DNA from: CAYIHX01 sp964363305
GTDB taxonomy: Bacteria > Bdellovibrionota > UBA1018
NCBI GenBank assembly: GCA_964363305.1
Contig: CAYIHX010000009.1
Span: 1-64,000 of the forward strand
Length of the DNA stretch: 64,000 bases
Direction of reading: 5' to 3'
Shown: positions 36,176 through 44,369 of the stretch, piece after piece
How the letters are laid out: each line of letters opens with the position of its first letter
How positions within the stretch are numbered: position 1 is the stretch's first letter
The notes under the pieces: model-generated
Told to the model about the DNA's origin: nothing
Databases searched by the model: none
What the model saw: only the letters and a program-made list of their open reading frames with translations
Position numbers and translations under genes: made by a program

Positions 36176-37258
36176 TTGTTTCAACCTAAGCTTACGATCA
36201 CTCCAAAGATAGCCCATGCGTTGATGAGAATCGAGGCCGCCCGGCAAGCCGTCGCCGATCTTCCTATGACGCCAACAGTGCAGGCTCGCCTACGGGAAAC
36301 CGCCCGCCTCTTGTCGACTCACTACTCGACTCAGATTGAAGGCAATCGACTCACTCTGGACGAAGCCGTTCGTGTGATTCAGAAAAGCGAGCGCTTCCCC
36401 GGTCGCCAGAGAGACCAGCAGGAGGTGCTCGGCCACTACCGAGCGCTCGACGAGCTCGAAAAGCTGGTTGCAAAAAAAACCACAATTACCGAAAAGGCAG
36501 TCCAATCGCTGCACGCTTTCGTCATGGGAGGGAAAAGCGGAAAAAGAAAACCCACTCCTTACCGTGATGGTCAGAATGTCATTCGGGACAGCCGCAGCGG
36601 CGCGATCGTTTATCTTCCCCCCGAGGCCAAGGATGTTGCTCTGCTGATGGCAGATCTCATTAAGTGGCTTGGGAAAAAGGAAAAAGATGAATTACCCATT
36701 CCGCTGCGGGCAGCCGTTGCTCACTATCAGTTCGCCACGATCCACCCTTACTACGACGGAAACGGAAGGACAGCGAGACTCCTGGCGACGCTAGTCCTGC
36801 ATCTGGGTGGCTATGACCTCAAAGGATTCTACTCGCTGGAAGAGTATTATGCCCACGATCTTCCTTCATATTACGACGCGCTGGCCGTGGGCCCGTCCCA
36901 CAACTACTACCTGGGTAGGGCAGAAGCAGATATTACTGGCTGGGTCGAGTATTTCAGCATTGGGATGGCAGAGGCTTTTGAAAATGTCCAACGGAGAGCG
37001 AAGGAAGAAGCGAAAACGGGCAAAACGGATCACTCGCAGATGCTTCGGAAACTCGACATCCGCCAACGAAAAGTGCTCACGCTCTTTCGGGATTCGGATT
37101 GGACGACCGCCGCGCAAGTCGAAAAGCTTCTGGGCCTCAACTCGAGAACCACTCGCCATCTTTGCCAGCAATGGGCAGAGGAAGGCTTCTTCATCGTGAT
37201 CGATCCTTCAAAAAAAGCGCGCAAATACGCCCTCGCTCAGCGATTCTCCGGGAAGTGA
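36176..37258 (+). CDS. fic: Fic-domain protein with self-inhibitory motif
   Basis: Fic proteins transfer AMP (or another nucleotide part) to hydroxyl side chains of target proteins. The 360-residue protein has an N-terminal inhibition motif STQIEGN (residues 51-57), the core HPYYDGNGRTAR (190-201, catalytic His190) and a C-terminal winged helix (about 300-355, WTTAAQVEKLLGLNSRTTRH). This is the class in which the inhibitory helix precedes the core. The TTG start is chosen because the conserved family N-terminus MFQPKLTITPKI begins there; no Shine-Dalgarno sequence is seen. Its end overlaps the convergent metalloprotease gene by 22 bases. It is likely self-regulated through the repeats upstream. 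Confidence 0.88.
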   Translation: MFQPKLTITPKIAHALMRIEAARQAVADLPMTPTVQARLRETARLLSTHYSTQIEGNRLTLDEAVRVIQKSERFPGRQRDQQEVLGHYRALDELEKLVAKKTTITEKAVQSLHAFVMGGKSGKRKPTPYRDGQNVIRDSRSGAIVYLPPEAKDVALLMADLIKWLGKKEKDELPIPLRAAVAHYQFATIHPYYDGNGRTARLLATLVLHLGGYDLKGFYSLEEYYAHDLPSYYDALAVGPSHNYYLGRAEADITGWVEYFSIGMAEAFENVQRRAKEEAKTGKTDHSQMLRKLDIRQRKVLTLFRDSDWTTAAQVEKLLGLNSRTTRHLCQQWAEEGFFIVIDPSKKARKYALAQRFSGK

Positions 37259-38322
37259 ATGCGCAGGCAACGCGCGGCCGCGCTAGCGAACGACGCGGGA
37301 AGATACTCCTCGCCTCGCGCGCAGCGGCTTCCTTGCGCATTCGAAGTGGCGGCATAGATCGCCCTCGCGGGAAGAGCCGCCAGCTGCTCAGACGAGGAGA
37401 CAGCGGGGAGCGACGAGAACGTCCAGACACTTCCGTCCGGCCGAGAGAGGTCAGGCGCGAAACGCGCGCGGGCGAACGCGCGGAAGGAGGATCTGAAACC
37501 GTTGCGACAGAGCGCATGTGAAGAATTCAAGCGAAGAAACGAATCCCATTCGCTGAGACCGAACTCCGCGTCCGTCCGCGCGCCGGGCGCAAGCAGCGTC
37601 TCCAACAGCGTCCCGCTGAAGCACACGCGATCTACATAATGAAAATAGAGAAAAATCGCGCCATAACGCGGCTGAAGCTGAATCATCGAAAGCCCGCTGA
37701 GCGCGGCCTCGGCTCCCTCCAGCTCCAGGCTGAGAGGCCCGGTCAGCTGCACCGCCGAGCTGACCTGCGCGGCGAAGATCGACGAAGGCGGTACGCGAAG
37801 CATTCGATACTCAGACAAGAGCGCCATACCCTCGCGAATCCAATCCTCGGCATGAGGCTGCAATCGATACTGAATCAGATGTGTGAGTTCGTGAGCGAGA
37901 ATGCGGATCGCGCCTCGCTCAGCCTGGAAAGTTCCTCGACGAAGCAACAGATAAGGACTGCCGTCCGAAAGCATTTGCGTGGGGGACCAATAACCCGCGC
38001 TCGCCCACCAATGATTCGAAAGCCAAAGGTTCCAACGCGAAGGAAGAAGTGAAAACCCCGGAAGGGTCCGCGCCAAACGACTCAAACTCGAGTCAAAGAC
38101 TCTGATTTCTTCAGCAGATACGTCAGTTTCTGCCCAGAGGCAGGCACCGGTCACGGAACTTCCGCAAAAAACCTGCTGGCCCGAAACAGAATCAGTGGGT
38201 TCTGAGGGGGTTTGAGTGGGTATCTGCGCCCAGGCGGAGGAGCATAAAGCGGGGCAGAAGAAGAGAGCAACAACAAAGAATAAGTAATTGATTATATTCA
38301 CTTTTTTAATTTTTATGTTCAT
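37237..38322 (-). CDS. Exported zinc metalloprotease-like protein
   Basis: A 361-residue protein with a signal peptide (residues 1-32, LFFVVALFFCPALCSSAWAQ). The catalytic helix is HELTH (144-148) with a downstream glutamate in WIREGMALL (Glu164), giving a gluzincin-type HExxH...E zinc site. Six or more cysteines suggest disulfides. ATG 38322 is preceded by a perfect GGAGG ten bases upstream, so the longer frame reaching to 38574 is not used. It is divergent from the TIGR02147 operon and may be secreted to digest proteins outside the cell. The family is not recognised beyond the active site. Confidence 0.72.
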   Translation of the reverse strand: MNIKIKKVNIINYLFFVVALFFCPALCSSAWAQIPTQTPSEPTDSVSGQQVFCGSSVTGACLWAETDVSAEEIRVFDSSLSRLARTLPGFSLLPSRWNLWLSNHWWASAGYWSPTQMLSDGSPYLLLRRGTFQAERGAIRILAHELTHLIQYRLQPHAEDWIREGMALLSEYRMLRVPPSSIFAAQVSSAVQLTGPLSLELEGAEAALSGLSMIQLQPRYGAIFLYFHYVDRVCFSGTLLETLLAPGARTDAEFGLSEWDSFLRLNSSHALCRNGFRSSFRAFARARFAPDLSRPDGSVWTFSSLPAVSSSEQLAALPARAIYAATSNAQGSRCARGEEYLPASFASAAARCLRIHFPENR

Positions 38323-38402
38323 CTGTTTTAACCCTCCTTTCTTGAGCCGCATTCCTAACTTCCCGCGAAACAACTGTTTGGAGTTATTTCTGCGTCGCGT
38401 CA

Positions 38403-38439
38403 AATACACGTTGCAGCGCATCATAACACAGTGTATTCC
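38403..38439 (+). promoter_or_regulatory. Predicted promoter and operator of the exoprotein operon
   Basis: A perfect seven-base inverted repeat AATACAC (38403-38409) and GTGTATT (38431-38437) spaced by 21 bases brackets a -35-like TTGCAG (38411-38416). The right arm covers a weak -10 TATTCC (38434-38439, spacer 17, preceded by TG). Transcription would begin about two bases before ATG 38448. The regulator encoded there may bind the repeat. Confidence 0.45.
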
Positions 38440-38447
38440 TCTGTTCC

Positions 38448-39392
38448 ATGAGTTTGGCACCGATTTCACAACAATCCTCCACCCGCCTGGGCACCCCAAA
38501 GGCCGACACCGGAGCCCTCCCGTCGGTTTTTGCCTACCGGAACTACCGGACGTTTTTGGCTGACTGGCTCGCATTCAAGAAGCGGGTCCAGCCAACCTAT
38601 TCCGGCGCCGTTTTCGCCCGAAAGGCCGGCCTTGCTTCCCACACCCTGCTCGGCATGGTGACTCGTGGCGATCGCAACCTCACCCACAAAACCGTGCGCG
38701 CGTTCGCCCGTGCCCTCGAACTGGCCGGAAACCAAGTCCCTTTCTTCGAAGCTCTCGTTCTCTTCAACCAAGCCGACAACTCCGCCGATCAGGCGTACTA
38801 CCTCGGCCAGCTCACCCAAGCTGCGCCAACGGGCGAAGGCAAGGAAAGCCTTCGCCGGTTGAGCGACTACTCCGAGTACTTGAGCCATTGGTCTCACCAC
38901 GTCATCCGCGAGATGGTCGTCCTTCCGGGCTTCCGACCCGATCCCATTTGGCTCTCAAAAAAACTTCAACGCCGAATCACTCCGCAGCAGGCCGATCAGG
39001 CCTGGACTCGCCTCGTGAACCTCGGCTTCGTCGCGGAGAAAGACGGCCGCTGGGTCATGACCAGTTCGAAGCTCATCACCGAACCGCACCGCCCGAGCCT
39101 TTTGGTGCAAGAATTTCACGAAACCTATCTTCAGCACGCGGCTGCGTCCGTTCGCACTCAACCGATGAAAGAACGCGAATTCGGCTGGGTGACGTTCGCG
39201 GTCCCCGCCAGCGAAGTCGAAGTGATTAAAGAGAAGGTCCGCAATTTCTGGAAGGAACTTCTCGACAAATTTCCCGCCTCCGACGCGCCCCGCGAGCACG
39301 TCGTAGTCGTGAGCGTACAGGCCCTGCAAATGACGGATTCCGATGCCCCGGAATCTGCCGAATCTAAAAACAAGAAGGAAAACCTCCAATGA
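38448..39392 (+). CDS. TIGR02147/DUF4423-type regulator heading the exoprotein operon
   Basis: A 314-residue protein of the family found mainly in Bdellovibrio, Fibrobacter and relatives. Recognisable parts are the start FAYRNYRTFLADWLAFKK, a helix-turn-helix-like segment FARKAGLASHTLLGMVTRGD with KTVRAFARALEL, the SHWSHHVIREM block and the second domain KLQRRITPQQADQAWTRLVN. The end is a charged tail. The family has been described as likely DNA-binding, but its targets are little known. No Shine-Dalgarno sequence precedes ATG 38448, which suggests a leaderless message. Its stop overlaps the next gene, the first of eight exported proteins, so it probably controls their expression. Confidence 0.85.
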   Translation: MSLAPISQQSSTRLGTPKADTGALPSVFAYRNYRTFLADWLAFKKRVQPTYSGAVFARKAGLASHTLLGMVTRGDRNLTHKTVRAFARALELAGNQVPFFEALVLFNQADNSADQAYYLGQLTQAAPTGEGKESLRRLSDYSEYLSHWSHHVIREMVVLPGFRPDPIWLSKKLQRRITPQQADQAWTRLVNLGFVAEKDGRWVMTSSKLITEPHRPSLLVQEFHETYLQHAAASVRTQPMKEREFGWVTFAVPASEVEVIKEKVRNFWKELLDKFPASDAPREHVVVVSVQALQMTDSDAPESAESKNKKENLQ

Positions 39393-40915
39393 AAGCCTCC
39401 CACAAAAAATCGACTCACCCCCTGGCCTCTCCCCAGGCCATACTCGCTTGGCTCCTCGTCCTGATGGTCGCCAAGCTAGTACTTCTCCCCACCCCAGACA
39501 CCCACGCCGATGTTTCGCGTCGCGAACGCATTCAAATGCCTTCGTCCGCCGAAGGATCGGGCGTGGGCAACGGTGGAAGCGAAGAGGTCGATACTCTGGC
39601 TCAACAGTTTCTCATTCGGATGAACAACGGCGTGGCGATTCTGCCGCGCGATCTGGCCGAGGCCACGGGCTGGTGCTCGCGCGCCGGCTCGGTACTGAAC
39701 GAAGCGCTCGCCTATGCGGACCGCTTTGAACGCGAAGCGCGCCTAGGCGACGCCGAGGCCGTCTTGAGACGAACGCTCGAAGTCGCGCGCAACAGCTTGG
39801 CGGTGAACGCGTCGTCCGGACCGATCACCCATCGCCTCGTGCAGCGCGGGATGAACACCTTGATCTCGCTCGATCGCGCCGACCCCGAGATTCCGCTCAT
39901 TTCTAAGCTGAATTTCTTGAAAAACTACGTGGCCTTCATCGTCCGCGTCGCGAGCGACCTCGATCAGAACTGGTACCTGCCCAACCGCTACGCTTCGGGA
40001 ACGAATGAGACGACCCGAGCGGAAGACTTCCGCCGAAGTCAGGCTCAGCGCCAAACCGAGTTCAACCAGCGCGAAGCCGCCCTTCGACAGGAAAGCACGC
40101 AGGCGCTCCAAGCCGCACGCCAAAACTTTCCGCAGGAACAGCGCGAGCGCCAGGATATCCACGAACAGGAGCGCCGACGGCGCGTGCAGCAGTTCGAAGC
40201 CCACGAAATGGAACTTCGGCACGCTCATGAACGAGCGATCTCCGGCATCGGTGACTCCACCTTGCGAGCCCGCATGGGCGAAGATTTCACCCGGGAAACG
40301 GCCCGGCGCCGACAAGACCATACCCGCACCGAGCGGGATACAGCGGAAGACTTTCAGCGATCCCAATCCGATGCCGAAAGACAGTTCACTGCCGCGCAAG
40401 CCAATGGAACCCGAGACTTCGCGAGCGCCAACCAAAACCGCGAGGCGGAGTTCACCCGGTCCCAGGCCGCACGCGAAACCGGCTACCAAAATGAAGTGGC
40501 GGCCCGTTCGGTGCAGTCTCAGGCTCAGTTCGAACAGAAGTTCGTGCAGTTCGTGAGCGAGCAGATTCAGCTCGTCCTGAGCGCGGGCTTCACCGAAACC
40601 ACGGCACACTTCGGAGATGTCATCATCGTGCCGGTCGGCTCTGACCGAGCAGTGCTCACCCTAGCAGAGTGGATGACGATCGGGGCGGCCGACGACTTGG
40701 CCCAGACGCTCTCGAGCTACCATCTCGCGGATCCGTCTCAGTCGATCTCCGCCGGACGCTGCGCCCACCTCGTGGAGGAGATGCGCTCCTTCCACCAGAT
40801 GCTCTCGTCATTCAATGCCGGGGTCATCTCACCGTTCCGCTCGAGGCGTCAGGCCATGCAGAACGTCCGAGCGAACTTCACTCAATGGATCTCGAACCTC
40901 AACGCTTGTAACTAA
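39389..40915 (+). CDS. Exported helical protein with an inserted 11-residue-repeat coiled coil
   Basis: A 508-residue protein with a signal peptide or anchor (AILAWLLVLMVAKLVLL, cut near THADV). The first part (about 70-205) and last part (about 380-505) match the exported protein at 59186 of this window (for example IVRVASDLDQNWYLPN against VIRVASDLDRPYYIPY). Between them lies a very charged stretch (about 210-375) with aromatic residues at 322, 333, 344, 355 and 366 and again at 214 and 225. That is an 11-residue spacing, which indicates a hendecad coiled coil. Function unknown. It overlaps the regulator gene upstream, so it is the first structural gene of the operon. Confidence 0.72.
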   Translation: MKASHKKSTHPLASPQAILAWLLVLMVAKLVLLPTPDTHADVSRRERIQMPSSAEGSGVGNGGSEEVDTLAQQFLIRMNNGVAILPRDLAEATGWCSRAGSVLNEALAYADRFEREARLGDAEAVLRRTLEVARNSLAVNASSGPITHRLVQRGMNTLISLDRADPEIPLISKLNFLKNYVAFIVRVASDLDQNWYLPNRYASGTNETTRAEDFRRSQAQRQTEFNQREAALRQESTQALQAARQNFPQEQRERQDIHEQERRRRVQQFEAHEMELRHAHERAISGIGDSTLRARMGEDFTRETARRRQDHTRTERDTAEDFQRSQSDAERQFTAAQANGTRDFASANQNREAEFTRSQAARETGYQNEVAARSVQSQAQFEQKFVQFVSEQIQLVLSAGFTETTAHFGDVIIVPVGSDRAVLTLAEWMTIGAADDLAQTLSSYHLADPSQSISAGRCAHLVEEMRSFHQMLSSFNAGVISPFRSRRQAMQNVRANFTQWISNLNACN

Positions 40916-40925
40916 GGAGAATTTT

Positions 40926-41795
40926 ATGAATCGCAAAATTGGAATTGGAATCGGACTCTGGACCACGACCTGGCTGACCGCGGCCCTCGCCTCTCTGACC
41001 GCGAACGCCGCCGTACCGAACGGATACTTTCAGGGCGACCTGACCTACCCGAACGGGAAGCACTTCAAGGCGGAGCTCTTCATCAAGACCGAGGGCGATC
41101 AATCTTTCGCGCTCTACTTCACGACCACCGAGGGGCGGATGTGGGGCAATCTCTTCTCGGTTGAAGAACTCGACGACAGCTCGCTCGCTTTTCGGCGCGT
41201 GTTCGTCGATCCGCAGTCGCCCACGTTGGAAGCCTGGGAATCCCCCTGGATGGTCGGCACCCCCGCCGAGCGCCCGATTCGCGGCAATCGCCGCGAGTTC
41301 GAAATCAGTCTTCGAAATGGCGAAGCGAACGCCGGAACACCCTTCACTTGGGTGTTGCGCCGCCCCGTTCAGGCGGCTCAGCGGGAGTGGCTCGAACTGG
41401 ATGGTTCTAGGCCCGTACTCGGTCATGGCCAGGCTCCCTTTGAAGGAGAAGCGTCGACTACCTTTTCCACCAACAGCGGGAACCCTTTCGTCAATTTCAG
41501 GATCACCCAAGGCCCCGAGGGCTTCATTCCTTACGGACTCTCTTCCGGACGCCTGGAGCTGAACGAGATGTTCAAGGGAATCTACACCGCTCGCCTCATT
41601 GACGCCGATCTCACGGCAGTGTCGGGCAGCCAAGCCGGTCAGCGTCTGTATGGAATCGTCGCACTGGTGACCAATCGCAATCTCACCTCGGCCTGGCGCG
41701 AGCTGCGCATGCTGACCTTCACCCAAGAAACCTCGGATCGTGGCACCGTACCGGGCACGGTCTTCTCAACCACCACTGTCGCTTTTGGAGAATGA
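40926..41795 (+). CDS. Exported protein of unknown family
   Basis: A 289-residue protein with a signal peptide (residues 1-28, ending TANAAV) and a strong ribosome-binding site AAGGAG seven bases before ATG 40926. The mature protein is beta-rich (GYFQGDLTYPNGKHFKAELF, SFALYFTTTEGRMWGNLF) without cysteines. No family is recognised. It lies ten bases after the preceding gene. The start at 40815 used by the longer open frame would lie inside that gene and is rejected. Confidence 0.65.
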   Translation: MNRKIGIGIGLWTTTWLTAALASLTANAAVPNGYFQGDLTYPNGKHFKAELFIKTEGDQSFALYFTTTEGRMWGNLFSVEELDDSSLAFRRVFVDPQSPTLEAWESPWMVGTPAERPIRGNRREFEISLRNGEANAGTPFTWVLRRPVQAAQREWLELDGSRPVLGHGQAPFEGEASTTFSTNSGNPFVNFRITQGPEGFIPYGLSSGRLELNEMFKGIYTARLIDADLTAVSGSQAGQRLYGIVALVTNRNLTSAWRELRMLTFTQETSDRGTVPGTVFSTTTVAFGE

Positions 41796-41796
41796 T

Positions 41797-43089
41797 ATGA
41801 AAACGAAAATTCTCTCACTCCTGCTTCTGAGTTCACTCAGCGCCACCGCGGCCTGGGCGGATGTCCCACCGGAAGTGGAAAATCCTTTCGCCGAGGGCAC
41901 GGGCGCGGTCGTCATTGACGCCGACACCCAGGCCACCATCCGCGAGTACTCGCTCACTTCGAAGAACCAGCTCGAGCAGACCCTGCGCGATACGGCAACC
42001 TTAGTGGCCGCCGACGCCGTGCCGATGATGCTCAACACGGTTCGGGATGTGGTCGTTCGATCCCACTCCATCTCGCGCGGACGAGAGCTGCTCTTCCGCA
42101 TCGTGCTCAATCAAGCGCTCGAAATGACGGTCGGGCGCCCGAACGCCTCCGGAACCGGACGCGAAGCGCCGGGCGTGCTGAGTCAGCACCTCGATTCGCA
42201 GACCGAGCTCATCTATCGCATTCTCCGCGACAGCATGATGCTCGCACAGGGATACGCCGAACGCGACGCCGACCTCGTCATCGCAACCGCCGGACAAAGG
42301 GCTCCGCAGCTGGCGCTGCTCAACCTCCCTTACGGGCCCGCTGCGTCCGAACGCCTCGCGCTCGCCCGCGCTTGGAACCGAAGCATGACTCTCGTCAGCC
42401 CCCGCATTGAGTACGCGTTTCTCCGCGTCGCCCTCATGCAGTGGCTCCAGATCGTGACTCGCTCCGAGAACGTTCGATCGGCTGAGCTCGCCCCGCTCAT
42501 CGCGCGCACACAGAGTATCCTCCAGGCATACGGCAACATCTCGAACATCGAGACCGCACCAATCGGACCTATCAACGCCGGCAAGCGAAGAATGCGCGGG
42601 CTGCTCATCGAACTGACGGAGGGCGCGCCGACTACTGCTTCTGTCGATCCAGGCCTAGGTGAAGAAGTCAGGATCAATCCAAGCAACCGGACAGGTCACA
42701 GGACTTTCTCCATCGGCGATTCAGTCATCCCTTTCGAGCTCAATGAGCGATTGGAGGCCGCAAGGGTCATCGGTGTGTCGCCCGATTCAAAGTACGTGAT
42801 TGAAATTCAAAACGAACGGTCGTTGTCTCGAATCTCGGGAGTCAACGCTTCACAGCTCGCATCGGCCTCCGGTTGCCATCCTGGCGGCGCGTGTGTCGGT
42901 CAGGCCTATATTCTGACTTCGAGAGACAATGTTGAAGTCGAGATCATCGGTCTGAATCCAAACGGAAACTACATCGTCGAGATTCCCGCTGTTCGTGCCG
43001 TAGAACAAGGGGGGAAGGAAGTCCGTTACGCACGACGCAGGGAGCGAGTCAGTAATGTCCCCTTCGGCCAACTCGCAAGAATCAGCTAA
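41797..43089 (+). CDS. Exported helical-core protein with C-terminal CVGx modules (copy 1)
   Basis: A 430-residue protein starting at ATG 41797 with GGAG upstream. It has a signal peptide (residues 1-21, TAAWAD), then an all-helical core of about 250 residues (for example GRELLFRIVLNQALEMTVGR). The tail after about residue 288 is built of small units (FSIGDSVIPFEL, then ASASGCHPGGACVGQAYIL, with VSPDSKYVIEIQ and LNPNGNYIVEI). The core is almost identical in DNA to that of the gene at 44370, while signal peptide and tail differ. Related tail units occur at 43114 and 44370. Function unknown; export and disulfide-bonded tail units suggest a surface or secreted protein. Confidence 0.7.
   Translation: MKTKILSLLLLSSLSATAAWADVPPEVENPFAEGTGAVVIDADTQATIREYSLTSKNQLEQTLRDTATLVAADAVPMMLNTVRDVVVRSHSISRGRELLFRIVLNQALEMTVGRPNASGTGREAPGVLSQHLDSQTELIYRILRDSMMLAQGYAERDADLVIATAGQRAPQLALLNLPYGPAASERLALARAWNRSMTLVSPRIEYAFLRVALMQWLQIVTRSENVRSAELAPLIARTQSILQAYGNISNIETAPIGPINAGKRRMRGLLIELTEGAPTTASVDPGLGEEVRINPSNRTGHRTFSIGDSVIPFELNERLEAARVIGVSPDSKYVIEIQNERSLSRISGVNASQLASASGCHPGGACVGQAYILTSRDNVEVEIIGLNPNGNYIVEIPAVRAVEQGGKEVRYARRRERVSNVPFGQLARIS
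41851..42589 (+). repeat. Duplicated core segment, copy 1
   Basis: This stretch recurs at 44427-45165 with a constant offset of 2576 bases. By eye the two are identical from about 41925 to 42528, with a few changes at the edges (for example 41867, 41885 and 41924) and growing divergence after 42529. It lies inside the coding region and stays in frame in both genes. The sharp edges point to recent duplication or gene conversion limited to the core. Confidence 0.9.
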
Positions 43090-43113
43090 CCCCCACTGAA
43101 AAAGGAAAACCCC

Positions 43114-43434
43114 ATGAAAACGCAAATGAACTGGAAAAACCTAGCAGCCCTCGGAACCTTGATCCTCTCAAGCACTCTCGCTCACGCGGGCGGCTCGTAC
43201 TCTCGGGGCCATAGCGCTCCTCCTGCCCATCCACGACAATGCACGTCCCGGGGCAACTATTGCATCGGACAGGTAGTCAGGATTTGCGACTTCCGAGCAC
43301 TGATTCTAGATATTTCGGAAGATCCCAACTCGTTTTACGATGTCGAGCTTCGACTCCTTGAGGGAGAGGCAAGCGGGCGCAACATATTCGCTCAGTCCAT
43401 CGAACTCAGTCACCTATTGAAAATGAACCGATAG
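43114..43434 (+). CDS. Small exported protein with one CIGx module
   Basis: A 106-residue protein with AAGGA before ATG 43114. Its signal peptide (residues 1-25, LAALGTLILSSTLAHA) is nearly identical in DNA to that of the next gene. The mature part has a short linker and a single module, QCTSRGNYCIGQVVRICD, which matches the C.....C[IV]G units in the tails of the genes at 41797 and 44370. Function unknown. It may be a stand-alone version of the tail unit that joins the larger proteins. Confidence 0.65.
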   Translation: MKTQMNWKNLAALGTLILSSTLAHAGGSYSRGHSAPPAHPRQCTSRGNYCIGQVVRICDFRALILDISEDPNSFYDVELRLLEGEASGRNIFAQSIELSHLLKMNR

Positions 43435-43459
43435 CCTCACCTATCTCAGGAGAAAACCC

Positions 43460-44368
43460 ATGAAAACCCAAATGAACTACAGAAACTTAGCAGCCCTCGG
43501 AAGCTTGATCCTCTCAAGCACTCTCGCTCACGCGCAAAGCGTCGGCATCGCCCCGATGTTCGAAGTCGGCGGGGGCATGGAGAGCGCCGTCAGCCAGGGC
43601 GGCTCGATCAACGTCCTCTTGCGCGTCGCCGGAGGCATTGGATTGGGCGGCACACACTGCGATGTGCTCGACGTCGTCTGCATGCCACGCAACAGCCAGA
43701 TGATCGTCGCGACAATCGACGCCGCTGCGGCGCTGGACCCGAACGCCACCGGCGCACAGATGCTGCAGTACATGAACATCCGCTTCACACCCGTCTCGAT
43801 CCCTCCTTCGCCTCAGACCACGGTCGAGACCGAGGAACGCTGGGCACGCTACGGCCGCGATGTCGGCTTTCACGTCGATGTATTACCGGCTCGCCTCCAA
43901 CGCGACGTGCGCGTGAATCGCGAGGCGGACGTCTGGGTGAGCGCGGTCGGCATCGACGCTCGCTTGCAGGCCTTCCCTGAAACCTTCTTCGGCTTCTTCG
44001 TTCAAGCGGCAGCGGACGTGCTCGGCTATCGCTACGTGAACCAGCAAGACCTGCCAGGCGGAGCCGAACTTCATGGCTTGCACGCCGGGCATGCCCGTGT
44101 CGAAGCAGGGGTGACCTTCTTGCTCGACCAAGCGGTCGTGATCCGCCTCAGCGGCGGAGCCGAGGGCTCGGCTGGGGTCGCATCGAGAGGAGGCGCAGTC
44201 GCCATCGCTGACCTCGAGCTGTTCAGCCAGCTCAGTGTTTCGCTCACACGCATCATCGAAGTCTACGCACGAATCAGCACGAATCAGCGTTGGCTCGAAG
44301 GCGCGGACGTCAGCAGCCACCGTTCGGTGGAGCAGTTCATGGCCGGCCTCACTTTGAGATTCTACTAA
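43460..44368 (+). CDS. Exported beta-barrel-like protein
   Basis: A 302-residue protein with AGGAG before ATG 43460 and a signal peptide (cut after TLAHA) shared with the preceding gene. The mature part is rich in alternating strands (MFEVGGGMESAVSQGGSINV, VVIRLSGGAEGSAGVASRGG) and ends AGLTLRFY. The final aromatic residue and strand pattern fit an outer-membrane barrel. Two cysteines flank a short loop (THCDVLDVVCM). No family is recognised. Confidence 0.62.
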   Translation: MKTQMNYRNLAALGSLILSSTLAHAQSVGIAPMFEVGGGMESAVSQGGSINVLLRVAGGIGLGGTHCDVLDVVCMPRNSQMIVATIDAAAALDPNATGAQMLQYMNIRFTPVSIPPSPQTTVETEERWARYGRDVGFHVDVLPARLQRDVRVNREADVWVSAVGIDARLQAFPETFFGFFVQAAADVLGYRYVNQQDLPGGAELHGLHAGHARVEAGVTFLLDQAVVIRLSGGAEGSAGVASRGGAVAIADLELFSQLSVSLTRIIEVYARISTNQRWLEGADVSSHRSVEQFMAGLTLRFY

Positions 44369-44369
44369 T

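Noticed and set aside
39743..40609. Minus-strand frame of 288 codons opposite the coiled-coil protein
   Set aside because: It is leucine/glycine-rich shadow sequence created by the regular repeats on the plus strand.
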